64,000 nt of DNA from Clostridia bacterium (GCA_017935065.1 JAGBIF010000046.1:1-64000), one strand, 5' to 3'. Counted from the first letter of the stretch, positions 43,601 through 50,548 are shown. The notes: generated by a model from the sequence alone, not told the origin. Numbers and translations are program-made.

Positions 43601-44988
43601 TAGAGGTGGCCGTAGCCCGTGACGGTGTCTATCACCACGGATATCTTGGTGTACTTTGGATTGCCAGAGGCGTCCTCCATATAGGTGCGCACGTCGGCAG
43701 GCGATCCGTCGTTATTGGCGAGGTTGCCCGTATGCGTCGAGCTGACGTTCGTCGGGGGATCAGTGGACTTATCAAGACCGAAAAAATACTGTCCGTAGGT
43801 CGAGTGAAAAAATCTCACCGAGCCGTAGTGGTATATATCTAAAAGCCACTCGTTTCCGTCCCTGCCATTACTGCCATTTCCCGAATTTCTCCAGTTGCCC
43901 ATTATTGCACCGCCTCTCGACGTATCACCGAGGGTGGAGGGCAGATAGACCTCTGCCTCAAGTGTAATGCTGTTTAAATCAGGCAGAGGGGCTTCTTGCT
44001 TGAACACAGAGTTGCTTGATGAGAAGTTATAGCCGTCCGCGTTGTAGGATGTGACGGACTTATTTACCGCATCGTTGTTGTTGGCAGAGAGGTCGGGTAT
44101 GCGGGGACCGACACTCTGCGTCATATCAAGAGCGAGCTGAAGGCTGGTATCCTCAAGATCGGGTGAGAAGGTGTCTGCCCTCTGAGACGCGATTACATCT
44201 GCCGCATCAAGCGAAACTGTGTAAAGGGCGAGGTTCTTTATGTGTCCGTTAAAGAAGCAGGTGTTATTTGTACGGTGGTCACCGCCTATTACATGCTTGG
44301 GGTTTGCGGTGCTTGCGGGAAATACAGGGGGGTTGCTGCTTATTTCTTCCCTATAAAAATTGCTCTTAATAGCCTCTGCCTTGCCCTCAACCACGGTTTC
44401 CTCGGTCTTGCAGACAAATTCACCGTTGATAAACAGCGAGGCGTGGCCTGCCGAGGCATAGAAAACTATCGCAATCTTTACGGTCCTGCCGCCTGTTGTA
44501 TATGTTCTGACATCCGCAGCAGAGCCTGCATTTTTGTCAAGAACACCGCCGTCGTGTGTGGTGTTGGTAATATTCTCGCCCGTCTCGGCATCAACCGCAA
44601 AGAATATGCTTCCGCGCGTCTGGTGGTAAATTCTTACAACACCGTTAAAGTGTATCTCAATTCCCCACTCGTTTCCGTCTCGCAAAGCCGCATCCTCGAC
44701 CCAGTTGCTCATAAGGACGCCGCCACGCTGATCGTCGGGGAGGTCGGGGGAAATATAAAACTCGCTCTCAAAGGTGAAGGAGCTGAAATCCCCTATCTGC
44801 TGTTCAAGTTCATACTGGTCATCCTGAGTGAAAAGCACACCGCTTGACTGTGCGCGAGCATCAAGCGTAAAGCCTGCGATTATCGCAATAAGCACAACCA
44901 AGGCAAGCGCAATCCAAGAGCTTGTATAGCAGGCACGCACATTTCTTCTGCGTATTCTGTTCTGTTCCCTTCTCATAGTCTTTGTCAT
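37693..44988 (-). CDS. Giant exported protein: two LamG-like domains, beta-helix modules, shared C-terminal module
   Basis: A 2431-residue protein. A basic N-terminus and one hydrophobic stretch (about 24-43, ending at ARAQS) form a long signal peptide or anchor. Two LamG/concanavalin-like domains follow (about 50-275 and 320-545), each with RDGNEW and an FxNGxF or YIDGAF strand. Residues 590-2190 comprise about four beta-helix-like modules of 300-400 residues with recurring IDLNG/FDLGG, VKNGTVI, FNECTF/FSDCIF and VDGGSI, the later ones opening with YPL/YPF-x-V-I/F-D. The last 230 residues (LLLDSRPIIRLYV, ITYDI) match the C-terminus of the esterase at 31597. No catalytic residues are evident; an adhesin or glycan-binding role is inferred. 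ATG 44988 is preferred over 44997 because AGAGGGG touches the latter. Confidence 0.8.
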   Translation of the reverse strand: MTKTMRREQNRIRRRNVRACYTSSWIALALVVLIAIIAGFTLDARAQSSGVLFTQDDQYELEQQIGDFSSFTFESEFYISPDLPDDQRGGVLMSNWVEDAALRDGNEWGIEIHFNGVVRIYHQTRGSIFFAVDAETGENITNTTHDGGVLDKNAGSAADVRTYTTGGRTVKIAIVFYASAGHASLFINGEFVCKTEETVVEGKAEAIKSNFYREEISSNPPVFPASTANPKHVIGGDHRTNNTCFFNGHIKNLALYTVSLDAADVIASQRADTFSPDLEDTSLQLALDMTQSVGPRIPDLSANNNDAVNKSVTSYNADGYNFSSSNSVFKQEAPLPDLNSITLEAEVYLPSTLGDTSRGGAIMGNWRNSGNGSNGRDGNEWLLDIYHYGSVRFFHSTYGQYFFGLDKSTDPPTNVSSTHTGNLANNDGSPADVRTYMEDASGNPKYTKISVVIDTVTGYGHLYIDGAFICSMTSATSFKDKTITASEVNPNIAIGSDYRNQNEGKFVGSIRNVSLYSDIRSEKEIYEYGTSDDFAPDTNDPNLVFAYDLRYSAGGVLNDLSKNSIDAYGFVPVEDDGTIVQYTGTPSTRPETTGRGAAITDATAPLIYMYVDSNNDGVAEYKGAYVQFNINSTDKDATIGGAFSSCSQGSSAKVYLVLQDNFVEYTGHFSNMPYVNSDVFIDLNGFSLTAGSTSSHNLTNSIFSAECKGAYSTWKDPQITFFNSNPLRSNSNNGCIINNSSFPLIDSITYGAAYVGTDAEPGFYNPVSNREKFPVYDYFFEDITFKFGSSYSANTPFVQCRDATAKVTSTNSVLSYDANCDLISGMFSGVNITFNECTFDMSATTCAGNVIFDACDDSRSTSYVDTVRNQGKGAGTYTVINNTVINMLVNGGEIITGANIEGTNLYLGQKYIYESEGFEGINSDIRCDIKFGVGAKGDYIKIIVPEGTAPLDGQTTPIRGSFTAVKLNDDDVYPVFSNGNITPTKNAFTFASLKDAGNSYPTEYTLRPSVQYEGKGDYVLANQYYSKNFAVFKTVMDDDGNDGDWEYVGSASYLFNGDTTDNTVMGLTQSLLSGINGKHKNHAVAVLTKDCEISADGKYSNFGQIRGKLTYDLGGYTLFWNSSTRLVNAEAKIGNSAAYIPDDSDDSVWQQYMDDDLVDGLYHKTRFEMKNGRFITSGSTLIVISAYGTSGGARDAYQYQNYAVDGKSKLFELDFSNVTFEMSDDKNSIDAFLIKHGADNGNSTMNNNPVRADITFSDCIFDLTNVDNVGTSTSVASGKSRTLFGATDDTWNTGSGNINSIVNITVNGGEIISKTQITDFKIADCFNITADDLPHKNRANNNQGASVTFGKGSSFKYPTVTFPAGSTHPFPVFGKDTGVYLGDLNVTSNSATAGGVGSLHVYCVGPTGAQVCTNAEHIVEYTTPKNLLTYSKNDKLIDGSLVFHLEASREEDGDVGQNYSTYIPAYYYDLPDEYPLYVIDRNNICVGVYSNWKYAADKIETFNNGLILLKSDFTNGTHETGNGAFSQIKGDADGNNGYAAGVFTIDLNGKTFTMGDSAYFIDLTVGGDVATCSDKTVTVKNGTVINSYGRGPICINYNSDYYSAGEASPYYSRGYTQYTLTFNDVDFISSVGSPTFWLWENGYSTLTDAAYAEKAFLKVDATFIDCNITSTHATYPAIPMRIPYSHDSVTSEYDRTIFNVTVDGGSITATSGNAFERNVDANTAEGHVDRTDNIFFVDDTSGNYPTLTLPTAKGQPMHVFLESTGHYRGELDEGLYKLGAGEVQLSYIKDTVSGDNTVYKMAEPVAINNIRTATKTVTDGKVIANYSTFTGYAPACIIGLESAYPFWVFDGTQMLLATAKYATDTHEDSAFQFANGLSMDNTIDRTVTVYLAADTTITEDWRYTNLCYSYRAIAFDLGGHTVTVDKTSDWQALIYFEQKVAYDQRLIVVHNGSVNLKNDASVVLFHTAVHNGNGYLSDHEVLTPNVVLKDLNIIQDANHSEKAIVARPFATTTETQPRISADLKVINCTVDTSANANATVTLFDTADDYGRIKINPTVDGGSLIGNRDYGSFVIADDVDRMTFSNEVSGAYTTLTIPTASPRPLDVFKMNVGNGIFTENSVSGDNTVYEIEHFQSLDLGIKTNLVFAQELLMMIYVPEDEEGNLTIFSVDGFEFRRSGFGGLNYRMIGGKKYYAVPVNLPAKEAARNIPVTATVGLDGAEFTVSFTVSLTKYASSVLSASTAPEKAAQKALVLDTLAYIKSAYAYFNCADKTEVAEEIDAILTAGGYSNRALTKSEGTTVATGFTSHTLLLDSRPIIRLYVDKATYGESIFKFKQGDKDIPYITHCDSEGKIDYIDIALLAYRIPSEITYDIITEDREAHTTATVSGSYHINSYYDSAIAQNNATLTDIVTKFYLYCQSAKAYADGVIAGQ

Positions 44989-45109
44989 AAAAGGCATCCC
45001 CTCTTTACTGTTTTATTAAGGCGCCACAGGCGGTATCTGTCGCATACACAGGCGCGAAGAACAAGTATCTTCTAAAAGATATTATTTGAAAATATAGATT
45101 AGTAGATTA

Positions 45110-45138
45110 ATTTTATCACCTGCGCTCGCGTGTGTCAA
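45110..45138 (-). promoter_or_regulatory. Sigma-A promoter of the giant exported-protein gene
   Basis: On the minus strand TTGACA (45133-45138), 17-nt spacer, TAAAAT (45110-45115), about 120 bp upstream of the start codon. Confidence 0.7.
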
Positions 45139-45203
45139 TACAAATATTTAAAAAATATGAAATCTAGACAGTAATTTTTGTGAAAAGTAGACAAAGGAAA
45201 GAG

Positions 45204-45270
45204 ACTGCACATTTGCCAAGAAAGAAAAAAACACAGTTTATTTTTCGAAAAAGAGTGGTAAATGCGCAGT
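45204..45270. repeat. Imperfect inverted repeat upstream of the giant gene
   Basis: ACTGCACATTTGCCA (45204-45218) and TGGTAAATGCGCAGT (45256-45270) are complementary at 13 of 15 positions, with 37 nt between. They lie 65 bp upstream of the -35 box, where a regulator could bind. No gene is seen in 44998-45606. Confidence 0.5.
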
Positions 45271-45310
45271 TTAAACTTTAAAAAAATATAGAAGAGATAT
45301 TCAAAATTTC

Positions 45311-45454
45311 GGAAAAACGTGCAAAACTAACCCCAAAAAAGTCGGAAAAACGTGCAAAACCACCCTCCAAAAAGCAGGAAAAACGTGCAAAACCACCCTC
45401 AAAAAAGTCGGAAAAACGTGCAAAATTATTTCTAAAACTTCAGAAAAACGTGTA
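45311..45454. repeat. 33-bp tandem repeat, about 4.5 copies
   Basis: GGAAAAACGTGCAAAA recurs at 45311, 45344, 45377, 45410 and, with changes, 45442: a 33-bp period. The 16-nt core is almost invariant while the other half of the unit (TAACCCCAAAAAAGTC and variants) drifts. It lies 170-320 bp upstream of the giant gene promoter, in AT-rich DNA. It resembles an iteron or binding-site cluster rather than a CRISPR array. Confidence 0.8.
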
Positions 45455-45566
45455 TTTTTCTAAAGCAAATGGCAGGTATTGATAACGAGGCTATACTTTT
45501 AAAATCGGACTATCAGGTAAAGGGCGGTGAGGATAAGTCCTGCGCATCCTTTAAGAGATATAAAAG

Positions 45567-45594
45567 AGAGGCCACCTCATTTGAGACAGCCTTT
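45567..45594 (-). terminator. Probable terminator of the spoVA operon
   Basis: On the minus strand an interrupted stem (AAAGGC-tgt-CTC-aaat-GAG-gtg-GCCTCT) followed by CTTTTATATC lies just after the spoVAE stop. The pairing is imperfect, so strength is uncertain. Confidence 0.4.
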
Positions 45595-45606
45595 AGTATA
45601 AGATAC

Positions 45607-45966
45607 CTACGCCACCTTTGATTTCGACTTGAATATCAGTGAGAAAACATAGGCAAAGACGAGGGCGGCGGTGCAACCGACGCTTCCTGCGGTGAAGGGT
45701 CCTTTTAGGATGCCGAGGATGCCCGAGGCATCTACCGCCTCGCGCACACCCTTTGCGACCGAGGCGCCAAAGCCGAGCAGAGGCAGAGAAACACCGCACC
45801 CCGCCTCAGAGAAAAGCGGCTCGTATATTCCGACGGCATAGGTGAGGACACCCACACAGACCAGCGCCACGAGTATTCTCGCGGGGGTGAGGGCGGTGAG
45901 GTCTATCAACATCTGGCACATAGCGCATATTGCGCCACCGATAAGAAAAGAAAACAGAATATTCAT
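45607..45966 (-). CDS. spoVAE: Stage V sporulation protein AE
   Basis: A 119-residue membrane protein of the SpoVAE (SpoVAEb) family, part of the SpoVA channel that moves Ca-dipicolinate into the forespore and out at germination. Hydrophobic segments lie near 5-20, 27-50, 57-72 and 92-112; SLPLLGFGASVAKGVREAV and GPFTAGSVGCTAAL are conserved family stretches. It is the last gene of spoVAC-AD-AE, 53 nt after spoVAD. Confidence 0.9.
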   Translation of the reverse strand: MNILFSFLIGGAICAMCQMLIDLTALTPARILVALVCVGVLTYAVGIYEPLFSEAGCGVSLPLLGFGASVAKGVREAVDASGILGILKGPFTAGSVGCTAALVFAYVFSLIFKSKSKVA

Positions 45967-46019
45967 TTTTACAATAAAATCCTTTAATTTTAAAACTATT
46001 ATTTACATATCACCCATAT

Positions 46020-47021
46020 TTAGCGAGAAAGCTCTATTTTTACAAGCGGGGTAATTCCAAAAATATGCTCACCCTGATTGACGCTCCCCGCACTCATAAG
46101 CGCACCTGTCGACATAAGAAGCATTTTTCTTATCTCGCCCGATTTCAGCCTGGGCAGAGCATCAAGCACGAACACCGATGCCGAGCATCCGCACCCCGAC
46201 GCACCCGCGTGCATATCGGACATTCCCTCATAAAGAAGGTTGCCGCAATCACGGTGCAGGGATATGATTTTCTCTGCCCTACTGCCCATATTCTCGGATA
46301 TAAGCTCATACAGCAGTGAGGTGCCTATCTTGCCGAGATCGCCCGTGAGAATAAGGTCGTATTCATCGGGACTTTCCCACTCAAAGAAGGTCCTTACGGT
46401 ATCGTACGCCGAGAGCGCCATCGCGGCACCCATATTAGTTTTGTCCTTGGTATAGCCGTCTACTATTTTCCCAGGCATCAGCGCACTTATCATTACATCA
46501 CACTTATCCCTTGTAAGAATAACCGCACCGCTTGCGGTTGCGGTCCATTGCGAGGAGGGAGACCTCTGCCCGCCGTACTCAAGAGGCGCTCTGAACTGTC
46601 GCTCGGCTGTGCAATTATGAGAGGAGGTCGCGACGGCGCAAAGCCCTCTGCCCAGCGAGAGCAGAGAGGAGCCGACTATCAGCCCCTCCGTGAAGGTTGA
46701 GCAGGCTCCGTAAAGACCTATATAGCCCGCGCCAAACGAGAAAAGCCCCGCGGAGGATGCGACGCATTGGTTTTGCAAATCGCCCGAGACGATAAAGGAA
46801 AGCTCCTCGTGCGATACCCCGCATTTTTTAAGCGCGATATTCACGGCAAGCCTTGCCATCTCCCCCTCGGCACGCTCAAAGCTTGGCATTGAAAACAGGT
46901 CGGTCTTATCAATCAGGTCAAACCCCGTCTTAAGCGAGGTCATACCCTCACGCTTACCGCCGACGGCGGCAGAGGATTTTATATAAATCGGTTCTCTTAA
47001 ATAAATCGGCTCTCTCATCAC
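46020..47021 (-). CDS. spoVAD: Stage V sporulation protein AD
   Basis: A 333-residue thiolase-fold protein, the soluble SpoVA component that binds dipicolinic acid. GACSTFTEGLIVGSSL, TSSHNCTAERQFR, SQWTATASGAVIL and HAGASGCGCSASVFVLD are typical SpoVAD segments. Its ATG overlaps the spoVAC stop (ATGA). Oddity: the N-terminus reads REPIYLREPIY, encoded by an 18-bp tandem duplication, where a single version of this strand would be expected. Confidence 0.95.
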   Translation of the reverse strand: MMREPIYLREPIYIKSSAAVGGKREGMTSLKTGFDLIDKTDLFSMPSFERAEGEMARLAVNIALKKCGVSHEELSFIVSGDLQNQCVASSAGLFSFGAGYIGLYGACSTFTEGLIVGSSLLSLGRGLCAVATSSHNCTAERQFRAPLEYGGQRSPSSQWTATASGAVILTRDKCDVMISALMPGKIVDGYTKDKTNMGAAMALSAYDTVRTFFEWESPDEYDLILTGDLGKIGTSLLYELISENMGSRAEKIISLHRDCGNLLYEGMSDMHAGASGCGCSASVFVLDALPRLKSGEIRKMLLMSTGALMSAGSVNQGEHIFGITPLVKIELSR

Positions 47022-47476
47022 GCCACCCCGAGCATTTTCAGAATATAGTAAATTATGCCAAAGAGCGTGCCCGATAGCACGGCATAAAGTATAACAGGCC
47101 CAGCGACTGTGAATACACCCGCACCAAGCCCCAGCACAAGCCCCTCCCGCCTTGTGTCGAGCGCCGACGAGGTAACCGAGTTCGCGAAGCCCGACACGGG
47201 CACGGAAAGCCCTGCCCCCGCGTATTTTGCCAGCTTATCAAACATCCCGAGCGCGGTAAGGAGCGAGGCTATAAATATAACCGTTACGGTGACGGTAAGA
47301 TACGCGTCGGCACGCTCTACCCCCATTTTCCGCACTGCCCCCGCCATAAGCTCACCGAGGGCGCAAAGCGCGCCACCCGTGAGAAAGGCTGTGGGAAGCG
47401 TTTTTTTAAGATTTGTTTTTGGCGTATGCCTTTTTATTCTTTCTTTATATGTTTTTGAGTTTTCCAAAAAATACAC
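47018..47476 (-). CDS. spoVAC: Stage V sporulation protein AC
   Basis: A 152-residue membrane protein of the SpoVAC/SpoVAEB family, the mechanosensitive-channel-like component of the SpoVA complex. A basic, Lys-rich N-terminus (1-28) precedes TAFLTGGALCALGELM and four or so membrane segments; VPVSGFANSVTSSALDTRREGLVLGLG is conserved. The start is uncertain: GTG at 47476, or TTG at 47467, which is better spaced from GAGGTG (47479-47474). That ribosome site lies in one arm of an 11-bp inverted repeat (47471-47524). It is the first gene of spoVAC-AD-AE. Confidence 0.9.
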   Translation of the reverse strand: MYFLENSKTYKERIKRHTPKTNLKKTLPTAFLTGGALCALGELMAGAVRKMGVERADAYLTVTVTVIFIASLLTALGMFDKLAKYAGAGLSVPVSGFANSVTSSALDTRREGLVLGLGAGVFTVAGPVILYAVLSGTLFGIIYYILKMLGVA

Positions 47477-47524
47477 CTCACAATGGGTTTTACAAAATGA
47501 TTTTTACCCGAAAGTGAGGTGTAT
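47471..47524 (-). promoter_or_regulatory. Inverted repeat that could sequester the spoVAC ribosome site
   Basis: ATACACCTCAC (47471-47481) and GTGAGGTGTAT (47514-47524) are perfect 11-bp complements; GGGT/ACCC inside may extend the stem. In the minus-strand mRNA the 3' arm contains the GAGGTG ribosome site and the GTG start, so a transcript beginning upstream of 47524 could hide them. Confidence 0.55.
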
Positions 47525-47557
47525 ATGTAAATAAATGTTTTAAAATATAGGTAATAT

Positions 47558-47992
47558 CTAGAAAATACTTGCAAGCTCTACCAAATCAATTCCCGATATT
47601 TTAAGAATATTTCTTAAGATAAAAAACAGCATAATTGATATGGGAATAATAACTGTAAGTCCACCCTTGAAGCTCTTTATCGGCTCGTAGCTTTTCTTTA
47701 TCAGAGATATTACACCCAGGATGTCTATGTATATAATAAAGCCTACGGTTATAAGCAGAGGCGGATAGAGAATAAAGGATTTCAGAATATTAAAATCAAG
47801 CAGAGCGTCCAGCGCTCTCGTTCCCCCGCACCCGGGACAGTAAAGCGAGAAGGCTTTTAAAAAAACACAGTCGTAGGATAAGGCACCGTCAAGCAGAAGA
47901 TATCTTGCGAGGATTGAAGCTCCTATTACCAGCATATGGCAAAGAAGATATACCCAAAAAACATATGCCGAGTTATATTTTCTCTCCTTCAT
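47558..47992 (-). CDS. DUF2752-family membrane protein
   Basis: A 144-residue protein of the DUF2752 family. The hallmark LYCPGCGGTRALDALL is at about 51-66, with hydrophobic segments near 10-30, 75-95 and 115-135. The Cys pair in the CPGCGxTR motif is characteristic; the function is unknown. A divergent sigma-A-type promoter lies at 48026-48054. It precedes spoVAC by 82 nt in the same direction. Confidence 0.85.
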   Translation of the reverse strand: MKERKYNSAYVFWVYLLCHMLVIGASILARYLLLDGALSYDCVFLKAFSLYCPGCGGTRALDALLDFNILKSFILYPPLLITVGFIIYIDILGVISLIKKSYEPIKSFKGGLTVIIPISIMLFFILRNILKISGIDLVELASIF

Positions 47993-48025
47993 AAAATCCC
48001 CCCTTCCTTGGCATTATTCTTTTAT

Positions 48026-48054
48026 ATTATATAACGGATTTCGTTTAATTGCAA
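48026..48054 (-). promoter_or_regulatory. Promoter of the DUF2752 gene
   Basis: On the minus strand TTGCAA (48049-48054) and TATAAT (48026-48031) with a 17-nt spacer, 34 bp upstream of the ATG. Confidence 0.65.
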
Positions 48055-48100
48055 GAAGGAGAGCTTGTGAGAGGCAAAAATTTTTGTTAAAAAAAGCACA

Positions 48101-48129
48101 TTGACAAAGGACGGGGTTTTATATATAAT
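48101..48129 (+). promoter_or_regulatory. Promoter of the DUF4190-like and Na/Pi symporter genes
   Basis: A perfect TTGACA (48101-48106), 17-nt spacer and TATAAT (48124-48129), 64 bp upstream of the GTG at 48193. It is divergent from the promoter at 48026-48054. Confidence 0.75.
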
Positions 48130-48192
48130 ATAAAATAGAAGATTATAGGAATTTTATTCTTACGGCTTTATTATTAAGAGGGGGATTTTAAG

Positions 48193-48756
48193 GTGAGTGA
48201 CTTTGATTACTTTGAGGACAAAACCGAAAATAAGTCCGAGGGCGGCGAGCCTGATATAGAGGCAGGTCTTGAAAATCAGGACAGCACAGATAACGGCCCA
48301 TACGAAAAGGACGGGGCACATACCCCTGACGACACTCAGCGCGATGCCTTCTCGAGGGCATCATTTTACGAGAGCCCCGGTGAGGTAAGAGAGAGATACG
48401 ATGAGATATTCGATGCGACAAAGCCCAAGACGATAGGCTTTTCCGTAGCATCCATGGTGCTTGGTATTCTCTCGGTCATCTGTTGTTGTATGGGATGGTC
48501 GGGGCTTATTCTCGGCGCACTCGCTATAGTTTTTTCTATCGTTTCGAGGAAGGTGCTGGGCTATTTTGACGGAATGTCCATTGCGGGACTTATCGTAGGC
48601 ATCTTCGGCTTATGCTTTGGCGCGCTTATCGTCTTTATCGTCTACGGCCCGCTTCAGGAAATTCTCGAGGAGATGGTGAAGGATCTGGAAAACGAGGGGA
48701 TGCTCGATCCAAACCCGTCTCTTTTCGCAAGGCTTTCGTTGTTTTTTAGGTTTTAA
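48193..48756 (+). CDS. DUF4190-like membrane protein with acidic N-terminal region
   Basis: A 187-residue protein. An acidic, probably disordered N-terminal half (1-75, DYFEDKTENKSEGGEPD and on) precedes two membrane segments (about 82-118 and 128-155) with the G-rich spacing of DUF4190 proteins (SVASMVLGILSV...GLILGALAIVFSIVSRK...GMSIAGLIVGIFGL). Function unknown. The start is GTG with GAGGGGGA upstream. The Na/Pi symporter gene follows after 34 nt and may share its transcript. Confidence 0.7.
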   Translation: MSDFDYFEDKTENKSEGGEPDIEAGLENQDSTDNGPYEKDGAHTPDDTQRDAFSRASFYESPGEVRERYDEIFDATKPKTIGFSVASMVLGILSVICCCMGWSGLILGALAIVFSIVSRKVLGYFDGMSIAGLIVGIFGLCFGALIVFIVYGPLQEILEEMVKDLENEGMLDPNPSLFARLSLFFRF

Positions 48757-48790
48757 ATAAATATAAAAAAACAGGAAAAAGGAAAAATTT

Positions 48791-50548
48791 ATGGACGTTT
48801 TAGCATTACTGTGCGGTCTTGCTCTATTCCTTTTCGGTATGGACGCTATGGGCGACGCTCTCAAGAAGAGCGCGGGCGCAAGCCTTAAAACCATTCTCGG
48901 AAAGATGACCTCAAATCCCATGAAGGGATTTCTTCTCGGTCTCGGCGTTACCGCGATAATCCAGTCCTCGAGCGCCACTACGGTTATGGTAGTCGGCTTC
49001 GTAAACTCGGGAACTATGACGCTCCTTCAGGCTATCGGAGTTATTATGGGAGCGAACGTGGGTACGGCAGTCACCTCTTGGCTTACCGCGCTTTCGGGTA
49101 TAGGCGGTGAAACCGCGGCGGGTCTTGAATGGCTTGATATTCTCAAGCCCGACTCCTGGATGCCCATTCTTGCGGTAATAGGTATAGGTCTTATCCTCTT
49201 TGCAAAGAGAGGAAAGAAGAAGGATATCGGTCATATCCTTATCGGCTTTTCAATCCTTATGGTGGGTATGAGTATGATGTCGGATGCAGTCGGAGGTCTT
49301 AAGTCAAACCCCGATTTCCAAAACATCCTCACCGCCTTCAACAATCCTCTGCTCGGCGTGCTTGTCGGTATGATACTTACCGCGATAGTTCAGTCCTCGA
49401 GCGCCTCTATCGGTATTCTTCAGTCGCTTTCGGCAACAGGTGCCATTACCTATGGTATGGCAATCCCCATCGTCCTCGGTCAGAATATAGGTACCTGCAT
49501 TACTGCTATGCTCTCTTCCATCGGCGCTAATAAAAACGGTAAGAGAACGGCGGTTGCACACCTTTTCTTCAACGTTATAGGAGTTGTATTCTGGCTTTCC
49601 GCATTCTATATCGCAAACGCGATATTCAAGTTCCCCTTCGTCGAAAACACTATTGATATGTGGGGCATTGCGGCGGTTCACACGATCTTCAAGCTTCTTG
49701 CGGTCGCGCTTCTTTTCCCCTTCTACCGTCAGCTTGCAAAGCTCGCAACTCTCGTTGTAAAATCAAAAGACGGCGAGGAGGAGACCACGAGTATGCTCGA
49801 CGAGCGTCTTTTCGAGACCCCCTCTGTCGCGGCAGATAGCGCTACGAAGGTTGCCTACCAGATGGCAGAGCTTTCCTTTGACGCTATTAACAAAGCAATG
49901 ACACTCTTTGAGGACGGGTACGATGCAAAGATCGCGGACGCGGTGCGTGATATCGAGGGTAAGGTAGACACCTTCGAGGACTCTCTCGGAAGCTATCTTG
50001 TAAAGCTTTCAAGCCACGATATGTCCGAGCGCGATTCTATGCAGATAACCAAGCTTCTTCACATTATAGGAGACCTTGAGCGTATATCCGACCACGCGGT
50101 AAACGTTGTTGAGAGCGCTGAGGAAATGAGAGACAAGAAGCTTACCTTCTCAAGCGAGGCACAGCACGAGATGAGCGTTTTGCGTGCCGCCCTTCGCGAT
50201 ATTGCCGAGCTTACTCTGCGCGGCTTTACCGAAAACAAGGTTGATACGGTGCTTGAGGTCGAGCCTCTTGAGGAGGTTGTGGACAAGCTTCGCGACGAGA
50301 TAAAGGCTAATCACATTATAAGACTTCAGAAGAGCGAGTGTACTATCGAGCACGGCTTCGTGCTTTCCGACCTTCTTAACAACTTTGAGCGCGTGTCCGA
50401 CCACTGCTCCAACATCGCCTGCTGTGTATTTGAGATATCCAAGTACGATTCGCTTGATATGCACAAGTATTTAGCAAAGGTAAAAAGCGGTAACCCCGAA
50501 TTTGACAGGCGTTTTGAGCAGTACAGCGAAAAATACTCGCTTACCTGA
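48791..50548 (+). CDS. Na+/phosphate symporter with C-terminal PhoU-like domain
   Basis: A 585-residue transporter of the NptA/PF02690 family. Two inverted QSSS repeats are visible, QSSSATTVMVVGFVNSG (about 58-74) and QSSSASIGILQSLSATG (about 199-215), each in a bundle of membrane helices, together binding sodium and phosphate. Residues from about 345 form a cytoplasmic PhoU-like helical domain (LHIIGDLERISDHAVNVVE, LLNNFERVSDHCSNIACCV), the usual fusion in Firmicutes. AACAGGAAAAAGGA precedes the ATG. A terminator follows. Confidence 0.93.
   Translation: MDVLALLCGLALFLFGMDAMGDALKKSAGASLKTILGKMTSNPMKGFLLGLGVTAIIQSSSATTVMVVGFVNSGTMTLLQAIGVIMGANVGTAVTSWLTALSGIGGETAAGLEWLDILKPDSWMPILAVIGIGLILFAKRGKKKDIGHILIGFSILMVGMSMMSDAVGGLKSNPDFQNILTAFNNPLLGVLVGMILTAIVQSSSASIGILQSLSATGAITYGMAIPIVLGQNIGTCITAMLSSIGANKNGKRTAVAHLFFNVIGVVFWLSAFYIANAIFKFPFVENTIDMWGIAAVHTIFKLLAVALLFPFYRQLAKLATLVVKSKDGEEETTSMLDERLFETPSVAADSATKVAYQMAELSFDAINKAMTLFEDGYDAKIADAVRDIEGKVDTFEDSLGSYLVKLSSHDMSERDSMQITKLLHIIGDLERISDHAVNVVESAEEMRDKKLTFSSEAQHEMSVLRAALRDIAELTLRGFTENKVDTVLEVEPLEEVVDKLRDEIKANHIIRLQKSECTIEHGFVLSDLLNNFERVSDHCSNIACCVFEISKYDSLDMHKYLAKVKSGNPEFDRRFEQYSEKYSLT

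Noticed and set aside
45311..45454. Tandem repeat considered as a CRISPR array
   Set aside because: The period is 33 bp with a 16-nt core and a similar, not unique, second half; there are no spacer-sized unique sequences and no cas genes.
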